64,000 bases of DNA from Ectocarpus siliculosus (lineage: Eukaryota > Sar > Phaeophyceae > Ectocarpales > Ectocarpaceae): contig FN649733.1 in assembly GCA_000310025.1 (NCBI GenBank), positions 4,350,265 to 4,414,264 on the forward strand. The letters are read 5' to 3'. The translations under genes and the position numbers were made by a program. Of this stretch, positions 48,801 to 60,816 are shown one piece after another. Position 1 is the stretch's first letter; each line of letters opens with the position of its first letter. The notes beneath the pieces are model-generated. The model was not told the DNA's origin. It did no database searches and worked only from the letters and a program-made list of their open reading frames with translations.

Positions 48801-51800
48801 TCGGGGATTTCAGGATGAGCGTAGCTACAGCGTTCATTTCACGGACCTTCCGGTGTGCATGTGTGCTACATTCTGGCTTGCAGGCAGGAAGAAAATTAAC
48901 GAGCCAAACCCACGATTGTCGGTGGTCTGAAGCAAGCGCTTCGCGTCCACTTCATTCTACTCAAAACGATTGGCATCATGTAAACGGTACCGACTGGTAT
49001 CGCAACATCAGCACCAATAGCACCAACTGCCGCAGCACCAGCACCAGCAACAACAACAACGACAACGACAACAACAATAACAACAACTCCAGCGCAAGCC
49101 TTCCAAGGGACGGCATGCCACGATGAGTGCAGATGTTGTGCCTGGTACTCACAACACCGCCTTGGCTGTTGGAGTATTGGACATCCACGGAAGCCTGCAG
49201 CCGTTCGTCGGGTATGCGGCTCAAGCTCCCCCCTCCATGGTTAGGGCTGAAGGCCCCGCAGGCGACGGTGTGCTCAGCGAGACCGTACGCTGCATTGGAG
49301 GTGTAGCTCGGCAGGCCCACGGTAGCAAAGGCTTCGGCGAAATCACGAACCTTTCCATGTGCAGATCAAAGTTGGATTTTGTGGGCACGTCGGGGTTTCC
49401 TGTTTCCTTCAGGCTGGCGTTTCTAACTAGCTTCATATGCCGACGAAGAATCACCTACGGCTGCCAACGCATCTTGCCGTGCTCTGAATTATTGAATATG
49501 CGAACAACGGAGTAATTTATTCATTGCTTGGAAACCTTCAGACTAGCGCAGAGGGCTACACTTGCTTGAATGTTGTCGGGTTGTTCCTTGCCCTACCCTT
49601 CGTTGTTCAGCTGCTGCTGCGGAAGGAAACGTTGTTCTTGGCAACTACAGTAGTTCAATTCAACTCTGGTCCGGGTGGCTAATGCCATGTTAGACTTGTT
49701 CCACGTCCCGTCGGACGAGTTGTGACGAAAAAGCCCGCTAATTTACCTTTGAAGCAAAGAGTAGGAAATTTCTAGATAAAAGCTAGAGCAGGTTTCTACA
49801 CCACAATTTTCAACATCAACACATCACAACAACAACCACCTACAGCATTATCAACAACATCGTTTGTCATAAACAATATATGGGTAAGATGCAAAGTGAG
49901 GAAGAACGATTATCGAGTCTAGTCTAATCATCACCCACCGATACCCCGAGCGGTCGGTCTCGCAAACAGCCACACTCACAGTGCTAGCGCGGACAGGCTC
50001 GCCGCCGCTCTGCATGAACATGATGTGCCTCAGGTCCAGGTGCAAAGCCGCCCGACTCTCCGGCGACATCTCCTTCCTAGCGCGTAAAGCCGGGGGGCAA
50101 GTGAGCGAACGAACAAAATCCTAGAGTAAGCATCGACACATTTCGTTTTTTTCGTATGTTGATCGACGTACAGTGTACAGGTTGGGGAAAACAAAGACAA
50201 CAACATCTGCATGCAACGATTCTGCCCGGTAGTGATGTAGACAGTACTTGTCGAAACCATTACTCTATTGGCAGACGTGTTGTTCTTCGATCGTTCCAAG
50301 CGCCGTCGTCGTTAAGTGTGGGCCTAACCTCTAAACAAAGTCGAGCGTCTCACCATTTCCGCACGCAAAGCCGAAACGCAAAGTCCGGAGCAGCCGTCAT
50401 CTGGGACTTCTCCTTGGACATGAGCTCCAGCCACATCAGAGGTCGTCGCATGAAGCTGATCGGAGAGCAGTACGCCGCCGTCCACCCGGCGACGAATGGC
50501 GCCAGAGTTCCCTGGATCAACCCCATGTCGTGGAAGGTCGGCAGCCAAGAGAACCAGGTACGGTTGCCTTCCGCCGGCCCCCCTCGCGCTGCGATTTGCT
50601 ACCGGTGGAGTGGCGAGCGACGAGTGTTACGTGCCGAGGGAAACGAGTTTGTGATTTGGGGTTCAACGAAGAAGATTCGAGCACTACACACTCGTCAGTG
50701 CTGCAGGAAAGACCACTCCGGAGTCAACCGATTGGCGGTCTGCACGAAAAACAAAGACCCGTCTCCTTGTACAGCACAGCAGAATTCCTTCGGCGCGATT
50801 TGTTATCCGGAATTGGTCGGCTTAGGTTCATTCGCTCATTTAGATACCTCTGAACGCCGTCTAGACAGCAAGCCTTCACCACCGCACCGGGAAAGAGGGA
50901 CCACCGCAATTCGTTGGAAAATACACAAAATACCATCAGTAAACCCAGAGACAGCTCGTTTCTGTGGGTAACCAGATTGACCCCGAGTGGATGGCTTAGG
51001 GGTCTCGCACTCCTCTGTTCTCAGGTAGAAAACAGCAGACCTAGCGGATCTCACGAGAACGAAGTAAATGATACCGTAGATGGTTAGGTGCAGACGTCGG
51101 AGCCTCTCAATCTCTCACCGCATCGGAAGAATTGATTATGCAAGCGATGTTGTGGGTGAGGTTCCCGTACGTGAGCATAACCCCCTTCGGATCCGAGGTG
51201 CTGCCCGAGGTGAACTGCAGGAAGGCCACATCTCCCGGCTTGATGGTCGGGTCGTCGAAGCTCGGGCGTTTCGTTTCGGGGCCCATCTGCTTGCTTCCGC
51301 CACCCCTCCACCCAGCGGCGGCGATCGTCTCCCCTTTGACGTCAGGACAGCAGTGGTACCGTAACTTCGGCCAGTCGCTATTTCCCGTCGCCACCGCTCG
51401 CAGCTTTGACGACAGGCGGAGCTTGTTGACGAGTGGGCAGACGAGGATCATCTTGGGCGTACAACTGTCGACGATGAGCTGCAACTTCTGGAGAGACTTC
51501 TTGAGCGTGGCTGGGTTGGGTGGGTACACCGGCACGGCGAGGATGCCGGCTCTTAGGCAGCCCAGGAAGACCGCAAAGAAGCCCAGGCCAAAGTTGAAGG
51601 CCAGCACGACTCGGTCGCCCTTGCTCAGGCCCCACTCCACTCGTAGGAGGTGCGCAATCTGAGGGGGGAAAGAGGAAGCCGTAGAGCACGTCCACCTCGT
51701 ACTGTTCACTCAATATCTACCGAACATGAATGCACTACAACATGCAGGACTCTCGGTACTACAAGCAGAGGATCGACTCGGGGTGCGCACACCGAGAATA

Positions 51801-52682
51801 TTCACAGCCGAAGCCCAACAAAACGACTATTTCGCTCCCACCAATACATACCCCAAAAAATAAGTCTTCGAGAGCGTCTGGTCGGCGGTATTCCAACCTG
51901 AACCTTGAGCAAACCAGGCTGTCCACGTGAGAGAACGGCACCTCCCTGTCTAACGTATCATGCCGTGGCCACTGGGTGGTATCTCTCTCATCGGATGTCT
52001 CTTCTCTCGTTGGCGGTTTCATCGATATTTGTCGATCGCGTTCGCCAACTGAAGGACGATTAGTACTTTACGTGCGCCTCACTTGGGCTAGCCCGAAGCG
52101 GACGACGAAAACAAGCCGTACCCATTGGGATTTTTTCCAAAATTTGAGAATGGTGGGTAGCAAAACAGGTCAGAACCTCTCGTACATGTGATAGGGTGTG
52201 ATGCTCATCCATGTACTCAGGAGTGAGTAGAATCACCTCACCTCGCCGCTTGCCGCCCAAACGCCGTGAAAGGTCCGGGTGGACTCCACTTGCCCCTTGT
52301 TGCTGTACCAGCGGGCGAAAACTTTGTGTTTGGGTAATTGTTCGACGGCTAGAGCAATCGCCTGGAGAAAGGTGTCATGCGAGTTCCTCGCGGATACCTA
52401 CGTAGAGAGAGAGGGGGCCGAATGAATATTTGTGTTACTTATGTCGGAGGTCTCTGTTTTCGATAAGCAGGCATCAAGAGTGGTAACCAGCGAGGAGCGA
52501 CTGAAATACATGTAAGTTGGTGACCACATCAAACGTGGAACTCCCGACGCGCTTCTTGTAGCAGCCACGCCCGGATGCAACATTCATGTGAGGAATCGTC
52601 TCCGTACAACGTATCGTTGCCGTCCACTTACGCGCTGGCCTGAGTCATCCCCGCCGTGGTCATTACTGGGAGCCGGGGTCAT
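36586..52682 (-). CDS. FAAL-ACP-Pls-type beta-helix membrane synthetase (about 29 exons)
   Basis: Exons (transcript order): 52682-52632, 52397-52242, 51658-51119, 50567-50354, 50076-49980, 49350-49153, 48717-48560, 48305-48167, 47920-47828, 47499-47386, 47083-46785, 46424-46346, 45905-45822, 45450-45326, 44956-44824, 44639-44474, 44279-44023, 43825-43623, 43125-43080, 42810-42721, 42240-42045, 41337-41229, 40858-40753, 40477-40274, 39936-39822, 39653-39333, 38039-37822, 37604-37508, 36767-36586. About 1,600 aa. Residues 1-620: fatty-acyl-AMP ligase, with FTSGSTSDPKGVM, SWLPTFHDMGL, AYGLAEHT, LRTGDL, GRLKDLVIVAGRNIYPQ and the catalytic-Lys motif PKTTSGKIQRR. 690-780: ACP with GVDSLLAVG (phosphopantetheine Ser about 734). 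830-1597: three rounds of transmembrane pairs, a WLRLMGA-type motif and hexapeptide beta-helix, as in the Pls/PosA terminal domain. Expected role: activate an acid, load it on the ACP, transfer it at a membrane. No condensation, ketosynthase or thioesterase domain. Introns 16 and 21 have GC donors. The exon 3-to-4 join lacks one small exon. Confidence 0.88.
45782..45813. repeat. (AAC)n microsatellite in FAAL intron 13
   Basis: About ten AAC units, beginning within 10 bases of the donor of the ACP exon (45822/45821). Read as (GTT)n in the transcript, it offers many extra GT dinucleotides next to the true GTGAGT donor. Confidence 0.9.
49049..49087. repeat. imperfect AAC/GAC microsatellite in FAAL intron 6
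   Basis: AAC triplets interrupted by GAC and AAT, in the intron between exons 49350-49153 and 48717-48560. Low complexity only. Confidence 0.85.
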
Positions 52683-54014
52683 CTTGTCCCCCTCGTATGT
52701 TCGTCGCCGCCAGGTTGACCTGCACGTGAAAACGGGAAAGGGGGTGTGCCTACAACATGGATAGATGCCGGTGAGTGCCTACCGCCGCGCAACTCCACAA
52801 CTTGTGGTGTGTGAGCGTCAAGAGAGTACTAGATCATGAAGTAGTTCAACCGCTCCTAACAGAACGTGGCCATGCTTGTGGCAGAGTCCAACAACTGCGA
52901 CTCTACTAATAGAAATATGCCAAGGACCAATACTGTAAAAGGCGCGGAGATTGCACCGGGTGGGATCGTTTTTTAAATGATTTTTCCTCGTTTTTTCGCA
53001 CCCCGGTGCGATATCTCCGACCCCCGGGTGCGGTGCCCCATGACGTACACACAGTCAGACAGTTCCTGTATGCACAAACACCAGTGCCACCTTCCCGACC
53101 GGTGCCATCTCTCCAGTTACAAGCAGAGGATGTGTGGTGTATAGTAGGCAATCCCGCACACATTACATATGGTCTTCCACGCATGCATGGTCTTCTGCAC
53201 ACACATATCTGAGCCGGAAAAAAGGCGGCGAAATGCAAATACTTCGAAGTATGTCCCAACAGCTTTCCAGGCAGCCAGTGGTCAATAATCTGAATACGGG
53301 TTTGGCTACGACGAGAGAAGGACAACAGGTGACATGGTTTACATCTGGGGTACCCGTACATGCATTTGGGGCAGCTGATAAATTTTCCCAGTCAATCATG
53401 GCTGCACCAAACCTGAACCGTTGCGGCTGTACGATGGGTCCCACGATAGCCCTACAACGCATCGACACAACTGTAAATGTCCTTCGTCATTGGTGCCTTG
53501 TAGGGCGAGATACAAAGAAAGCTGGTACTTTGACACTAATGTCCCACCGGTGGGGAAAACTACAAATACCCCATCAGTGAGGATTTAGACACGCCGGATA
53601 AACAATAAACAAAAACAAGACAAGTGATCTCTCCGGAGTGGGCTCATGAGATAATTATGGGGACACAATATTTGGGACAAATATTGGTCTTGGGCCAAGA
53701 ATTGTCAGTTTCACGATTTATGGGGAACGAATCTTCCGAAAAAATCTTGGTCAAGATTCATCCGGGGCCAAAAAGTTGTCCTTTCGAACAAAAGTTGACC
53801 CAAGATTTGAATACTCGAGCTTGTCGGACAAATCTTGGAGCGGGCTGACCAATCTTCAACCGCCTTTGCGAGAAATTAAGCTCATGAAGGAAATATAACA
53901 GGGAGGGGGTACGCAGACCCTATTCCGTAGCCCTACCCCTAACAACCCAAGTTCCCCAAATCTTGCCCCAAACACAATTAAATCTTGGTAGGTCTGCTTA
54001 TCGTCCATAACGCG

Positions 54015-54165
54015 ATGAAATCTGCACGCGGCACCTTCGCAAGGGCCTATAACGCACCCTGCTTCTACTGCATCGACGCCACGGGCGCCGACAGCAGAGA
54101 AAAGCGGTTAAGGCGCGCGAAACAAAACATTTTCAACCTCTGGCTTGCCTCGTGCGTCTTCAACG
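54015..54165 (+). CDS. candidate first exon of an unknown protein
   Basis: ATG at 54015, then a coding-like run (FYCIDATGADSREKRLRRAKQ, followed by NIFNLWLASCVFNG) that meets a good donor, AACG|GTGAGC, at 54165/54166. The next exon was not found. It may be a real gene start or a transposon remnant; no family recognised. Confidence 0.3.
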
Positions 54166-54814
54166 GTGAGCACACATCTCCAACTTGAGAGCGGACAATC
54201 CCCATTCACATCTTTCACTCCGTAGTTGACGCATCGAGGCCAAACCTTTGATGCTGCAACCTCCACCAACCGTTCTCTCTCGGACGCATGTGAGGTGGTT
54301 GTGGGGTGCTTCTATCCAGAGATAAAAGCATCTCTGGTGACACGAAACTGTTGCTTCATCTGTGGAGGGACTGTTTGTTCAAAGTGTACTCAATTTTGCA
54401 AGTAGAAAAGAGAGCCAGCAGAATATTTTCCACAACAGCTCCGTCGTATACAACACTTCGTTTTATCTCTTCATCGAATCACCCCACACCCAAGCCGTTT
54501 GCACGCGAAACAGACCCGTGAGTCCAGATGATGGCACCGAAGGTTTGATCTCGGTACGCAAATACGTACGTACGTACAAGCTGGTTCACGGAAATATATT
54601 CAACCACAGCTAGCTGCCAGACGAAACATGTACACAAAGTTGACACATATGGCATCATAGTGACCTCCACGAGCAAGGGAACACATCGCCGTACATGTAG
54701 CTGGCCGTAGAAGGAATTTCAATTAGAGCCGTGACCACAATGCAATGGGCATAAATGTGTCTCAGCCAATCAGAAGCCTCCAACGTGATGAAAACGAATA
54801 ATGCATGCAATCCC

Positions 54815-54904
54815 GCACTCTCTACCTCTTTTTGCCACAGTTTTGCAACGAAAAGTAATGCACTCTCTACCTCTTTTTGCCGCAGTTTTGCAACGAAAAG
54901 TAAT
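54815..54904. repeat. two-copy tandem repeat, 45-bp period
   Basis: Copies start at 54815 and 54860: GCACTCTCTACCTCTTTTTG, then CC-ACAG/GCAG and TTTTGCAACGAAAAGTAAT. They differ by one base, so the duplication is recent. Confidence 0.9.
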
Positions 54905-55187
54905 TTCCAAAGTTTTAGGGGACCTAAAGAACAAAACAAAAGAGAGAGCGGTCATTCATTGTGGCAGCGAGTTTGGCCAAAATGATGGTTGGACTGCCGC
55001 GATTTGGCGTAATGGATTTCCATGCACAGAGTCTCGTGTTGGTTTGCCTCGAATACACAGAAGCAAATATTGAATGGTGCAACATAGTTCCGCAAACCGC
55101 AAAAGATCAATGATAAGATGTCTGCACTCCTTGACCGGCGTATCGGGGTCTCCGGTGTGGAACTCCCAAAGTCGGTTACAAATGAAT

Positions 55188-55429
55188 TATGAGACTGATG
55201 TATCCGGGTTCACGTATGTGTGGTGTGGATACACACCGGTTCAACCTCGGGTGGAGAGGCTGAAGAGTACGGATAGTTGTGTTGTGTGTCAGGTGGGGAG
55301 CTACCTAGTGTTGAAGCAAGGTTCAGCGTCCATCATACTCTGACTCTATCTGTGGCAATACCCCGAAGGTAGATCTCCGACAAGTAGTCTGACGTCACAA
55401 TCTACGACAGTCTGAGGTAGCATTCACAG
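55188..55429 (+). repeat. dispersed repeat family X, copy 1 (242 bp)
   Basis: Same-orientation match to 60952-61216 from TATGAGACTGATGT to GCATTCACAG, with small indels. Shared inner blocks include CACACCGGTTCAACCTC, GGTGGAGAGGCTGAAGAG and CCCCGAAGGTAGATCTCCGA. No open frame. Both boundaries are sharp. Confidence 0.85.
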
Positions 55430-57540
55430 CACCGCCCTCTCTTCAATCTCGGGGCCTGAATCCGGATTGAAAGATGCAAGAATGACATGAATACCCCAGA
55501 GTGCATGGAATTGTGAAGTACTGATGAAAAACATGAACTAAACGACTTGGGCCGTAACATACGGCGACTGCCATTATTCAACGAATAATTTGTGTGTGGT
55601 AGTTATGAAATTTGGAACGTTCCACCAACAACATATCTCATCCGAGCATCAATCGAACATAGCGTAGTCACAACCACAGCTTGCACTAGAGTAATTCAGG
55701 AATTTTGGCAACTATTCCCGTACGACGAACGAATAACTACACAGATGACGAAAGGTGTACGGGCCATGGCACTTCAGTCCGCCGCGGCGCTGTAGGCAAC
55801 ATGTGATGTACCGTACCTACGAACGACGTGTGTACAGGAAAAACATCACTCCGGTGCGCGTCTTGCCCCAAAAGTGTAAACAAAAACTGTACAAGTAGTA
55901 CCTTGAGCCAACGCCGTGAACTATTTTGTAGTTGCACGCAACGAAAACATCCAGCAACGAAAAATAATTTGGCATTGCACATGTGAAAAACGATTGCTTG
56001 CAAGGCTTAAATGTCACAGTGTCAAATGGCAAATGACGTGGGTCGAACAGCTGGGAAAACGTTGCTAAAACGATACGCAGCGGCAACAACGAACGAACAT
56101 ATGTGCACAGCTCATGGAGAGCTAACAATACGACCTTCTCATGCGATCGCGCAATTGAGAGATGCTGCATAGACGAACGACGAATCGTGATTTCGAGTAC
56201 AGCAAACGATGCGCTGTAGCATGGATTTGACGCAGTAGTGGTACGAAAGTCTGGTCCTCTTGTGCTTCCTCTTGCACGGCCAAGACCGCCACCTACTCTT
56301 TCGCGATGTACGACACGCGAGAAACGATGTGCGGGATGAATATCCACCACACACAAACGACTAGACAAGATCGGGCATGAACAAAACCGTGCGCAAAATG
56401 CAAAAGTGCATGGATACAGAAGTCGATTGTCAGTTGCAATTCCGCCAAACTGCAAGTGAAACGATATCACCCCCCAAATTCATGACGGAGTGAACGAGAA
56501 AAAACGACGAACTTCCGATCACGCATATTCGCTCACATAACGTACTAGGGTTAAGGATTGGCCCCCCGCCCCCCAATGGGGCTGTGGGCCAACGTCCAGG
56601 ACGGATGGTGGTGAATGTCCGGGAGGACGGAAAGAAGAAGAAGAAGGGGAGAGGATTTGTAAGGGCGGGAAGAAGGGACGGTGTTGGGAGAGGCAAGGAA
56701 GTGATGAAGAAATTCGGCACTCGACGAGCGCGCGGTCCCGTCGGGGGTGAAAGGAACATGTCAGTCCGTAGTCTTGTCTATCGGAATCGAAAAGCCGAAA
56801 AATCGAGGTATACATTATGTACACAACGAACGATGGAGAAGGCCGACGAGGAAGGTACGAAGAGAGGAAATTGCACCCCACGTTCGAACTCGGGGTGAAA
56901 ACCCCCGCAAGGATGGAGTGCGAAGGGAACAAAAAAAAAACGGAGACGTCGACGTTTGTTTGCGTCGTGGAGCGATCCTTCTGTATATCGCAGGTACTCA
57001 CCATCGCAAGACGGGGAGGTAAAATCCCCATCGTGAAAGTCAAAGCGCAGGTCATAGCTGCATATGACTCATGCGCGGAGAAGTTACCACACGGAGACTT
57101 ACCAACAAGAAGTTTGAAGGCCGGCTGAGAAGGTTTGAAGACACAAACACTTACGCGGCGACGATGGCAAGCGCAACGTCAAAACTTCACAAGAAGAAAA
57201 GTGCATACAAAAAAAGAAAAGGCCGGATGGCGACCTATGGCTCTCTCTCTCAGAATGAAGGGATTCCCACAATTTCTAACAGGTAGTCCACAAGTATCGA
57301 GGAGGACGTCGGAACGGTTTTTAAAGTGGAGACAACAGCAACAACAACAACGATGAAGGTCGACCCGTCCTGCGTCGTTCAGTGTAAAATGATAAATGCC
57401 AAAGATGTACTGCGTAAAGATCCAGCGGTCTTTTTCGGCAGTGGCAAAGAAATATGCGACCACATGCCGCGAAAAAAAAAAAAAGTTGAGCGGGATACTC
57501 TATTATAGTAAATAGAACACCACCTTCTCTGTTGTTGCAG

Positions 57541-57975
57541 GCAGGTTTGCTTCCACAACCCGGGAGTCCAACCCACTCTTGTATTTCGGCCTACAAGACT
57601 CCAATCGACACAAGCACCGGTAGGAGAGCGCGTGGGAGATGCCGTGACAGCACAACTCCACTCTCCTACGACATCTATGTACAGTAGTACTGCTGTCGTT
57701 ATAGCACCATGTGGAACATCTCCGAGGGGTCCTCCTGCGCGGTAACGACAACATGGCGAGAGCTCTACGTGTTCCTGTCGTCGACACATGTGGCAACCGC
57801 GCGACACACGAACGGATGTTTGCATCGCACTGCACTATGCTTCGCCGTGGCAGGAAGTATCCCATCCCGTTAGGTCGTTGCGGTACTTGTAGCACGCGGA
57901 CGTCGTTCGGCGTCTAGTCCATACTGCTGTAGCAAAAACACAGCAGCAGTAATCGAGCTATGCATGAATTTTTTT
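57541..57975. repeat. diverged duplication, copy A, with extra inner segment
   Basis: Matches copy B (57986-58200) in two blocks: TTCCACAACCCGGGAGTCC through CCGTGACAGCACAACT, and GGCGTCTAGTCCATACTGCTGTAG onward. About 200 bp in the middle (roughly 57690-57890) have no counterpart in B and look like an insertion in A or a deletion in B. Confidence 0.65.
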
Positions 57976-57985
57976 GCTCTGGTTC

Positions 57986-58200
57986 ACTTTTGCCTCCACA
58001 ACCCGAGAATCCCACTGCTGTATCTCGACCTACAAGACTCCAATCAACAAACCAGCACTGGCAGAAGTGCGTGGAAGATGCTGTGACAGCACAACTAAGT
58101 CGACACTCGTACGACTTCCATGTGAAGTCGGCGTCTGGTCCCTACTGCTGTAGAAAATCAAAAATCGAGCCATTTTTTTTTTATTTTTTGCCATACTAAT
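57986..58200. repeat. diverged duplication, copy B
   Basis: Partner of 57541-57975: shares CCTACAAGACTCCAATC, GATGCTGTGACAGCACAACT and GGCGTCTGGTCCCTACTGCTGTAG, then an A/T-rich tail. Confidence 0.65.
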
Positions 58201-60490
58201 AACAAGAAATGTATCACGTCACGACGACCATCCTGTAAGTATATATATAACATGATCAACTGACACCATACGACGCACTCGTATCTCAAGGACAGCGACA
58301 TAACATGTATGTACATACGAAATATATATATATTTATACCGTAAACCGGATCATCTCATGACACTGGGGTACTTCTTTGAATTGTTTCCAACACCCAAGA
58401 CTCGCAGGACGGTCTTCGAGGAGGAATTAATATTGGAAGTTGTGGAGAGACGGTTTTTCTGCTCCACGATAAAACTTGTCGATCCCCTCGACGACGTACG
58501 ATCCAATTTTTACGGTAAACACGGTACCATCCAAATCGGGAGTTGGAAGGGTTTGTCCCAAAAACATCTCATCCAATTCAGTAAAATCGAGGACAGCACC
58601 ACGATGAAAAACATAGCACTTTTTCATACGACCCAAGGGTACTGACGTTTCCGCAAGTTCTCCGTCTTTGCAAACACGATATATATATGACGGGTGATAC
58701 TATTGAACGAACGGTGAACGGTCCATGCCAAGGGCTGATCAGCTTGGGATTGGGACCATCAGTAACGGTGTGGGGACGATGGAGGAGAACTTGTTCCCAG
58801 CAGTGAACTGCGGTACGAGTCTGCTTGCTTTTCAGTTCGCTCTTCCAAATGACGACGAGCGATCTCATTGCACGCGAATTGCAAGTTATCCACGGTACGA
58901 CGTGAATATCCCGTCCACGGTACGACGTGAATATTCCATCAACGAAGCAGAGCTATCATGAGACGGTACACCAAGAGCGACATCTACAGGAAGCAAAGCC
59001 TGGCGACCGAACATCAGATAATGAGGAGTTTCCTCAACATTTTGGTTGTACGCGGTGTTGTGGGCGAGTTGCACAAACGGTAAAAGCTCAGCCCAATTAT
59101 CAAACCGAACGTTTGCATACATTGCGAGCATGCCATGCATTGTGCTGTGCACGCGCTCCAAGACGGAGCTACCTTCCTTGCGGCCGATACGCAGACGTCC
59201 GAGTCTTTTTGAAACCAAACACGGCCTGCAACTCTTTAACCAACTCATTCTCGAACTCAGTGCCCTGATCACTGTGTAACTTTTCAGGCGGAGAAGAAAC
59301 GGAATAAACACGCTCTACGAGAGCTTGTGCATGTGTTGTTGTTTTTTTATCGCGAATAGCAATCAACACGAGAAAACGAGTCAGGTGATCGATGACCGAC
59401 AAGACGTACTTGCAACCCTGCGATACGGAGTTAAATTCAACGAGGTCGATCGCGACACACTGAAACGGACGGGTAACGGGACGGTGACCCACAGGTTACA
59501 ACGGTCTTCTGTGGGGACGTTTCTCGGTGTTGGCACGACGAACAATGCTGAATATGTTTGGACGCATCTCTAGCCATGGTCGGCCACCAAAAACGATCTC
59601 TGAGTCTATCGTACGTGGCTTTGAAAGCTAGATGACCCGTTGACGCAGCAGCATCATGACAAGAATCCAAAACTAACGCACGCAAAACGGTGGGAACGAT
59701 AAGTTGATCACGGATTGAACTGCGTTTACGAAGATACCCTGGAAATTTTGTAGTCACGAGGGCCAGGAGGATGGTACGGACGATCACTCGGCACATTCGT
59801 ACAAATCGACGCCAGGGCCGGTTTGTGAGATACAGATTCGGACTCAATTTCGCCAAATAAACGAGATAACGCATCGGGTACGGCGTTTAATTTTCCCGCT
59901 ACGTGTTTGACGATAAAGTCCTAATTTTGTAGCCCAACGTGTGAGCATGTTGTTGCTGGTGTCTTGCACATGAAAAATATGAGACAACGCTTGATGATCG
60001 GTGATCACCGTAAAGTGTTTCCCAAATATGTACGGTGGCCAATGCGAAATTGCAAGACCCACACCGCAACACTCTTTCATAGACGCAGAGTAATGACGCT
60101 GTCCACGTTTGAATCGATTACTATAATACGCAATTAATTATGTCGAGAGACTCCGGATCACCCTTCGACGGCTGGGCAAGAAACGCGCCACACCCCACAT
60201 GTATGTTCGGATGCATCCACATGAACTACGAATTCCCGATCGAAGTCTGGGAAGGGGAAAATGGGTGCTGAAGTAAATACCCGCTTGAGATGAGCGAACG
60301 AGGCGTCGTGCGATTTGTTCCAAGCTTTTACGAAACGCGATTTTGAGGCGTACTCTTTGCGAGTTAACTCCACCAACGGATTGGTTATTTCTGCGTAATT
60401 CGGTATGAACCAGCGCACAAAATTAACCATCCCGAGAACTGAGCGAGGATCATTCAGACAACGAGGGATAGGAAGGTTTTGGACGGCTTC

Positions 60491-60496
60491 AATACG
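60491..60496. repeat. target-site duplication, left
   Basis: AATACG immediately before the SINE at 60497, repeated at 60817-60822 after its A-tail. The pair brackets the insertion into the Gypsy fragment. Confidence 0.75.
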
Positions 60497-60816
60497 GTCG
60501 CCCCGGTGGTCTAGTTGGTATCCTCGAAACCTTCTAGAGGCAGGCCAGGTCAGGAGTGTGTTCGAATCCCGGCGTAAGCGAGCTTGCTTCTCTTGCAAAG
60601 TGAGTTTTTCTCTCGCTTCCGCTCCTGGCCTAGAGCATAGCGCCAGTTCGTGTGTACACAGAGGGAAGAGAGTGCTGAACTCTTCTCGCATTAAACATCG
60701 AAGGCAAAGTAGCGCAGAAGGGGAGGGTAGAGAGGGGCTCTTCTGTGTGACCACGGGATGGAGTAAACGGCACTAGTGTTGTGAGCGCTGATTTTAAGTG
60801 AAGACGAAAAAAAAAA
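60497..60816 (+). mobile_element. full-length tRNA-derived SINE inserted in Gypsy fragment
   Basis: About 320 bp. Head: GGTCGCCCCGGTGGTCTAGT (A-box) and GTTCGAATCCCGGCG (B-box), as in a tRNA-derived pol III promoter. The body includes GCAAAGTGAGTTTTTCTCTC. The tail is GTGAGCGCTGATTTTAAGTG followed by an A tract. Flanked by AATACG on both sides. The Gypsy reading resumes across the insertion once one duplication copy is discounted. The same tail is at 5079-5169, and a related head is at 35341-35410 on the minus strand. Like other SINEs it encodes no protein and would depend on a LINE for mobility. Confidence 0.85.

Larger units (their letters stand above)
52683..58577. other. repeat-rich upstream region without firm gene
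   Basis: Lies upstream of the FAAL gene start. Contains the repeats listed separately (54815-54904, 55188-55429, 57541-57975, 57986-58200) and one exon-like stretch (54015-54165). A plus-strand frame at 53134-53580 (148 codons) has no recognisable motif and is not called. From 53650 to 53850 short words such as CTTGG/CCAAG and GACAAAT recur, giving a loosely repetitive look. Confidence 0.5.

Noticed and set aside
50156-50971. 271-codon plus-strand frame
   Set aside because: Antisense to the FAAL exon carrying SWLPTFHDMGL; no protein-like motif.
36586-52682. Full polyketide synthase or NRPS
   Set aside because: No ketosynthase, acyltransferase, condensation or thioesterase motif was found; only FAAL, ACP and the membrane beta-helix region are present.
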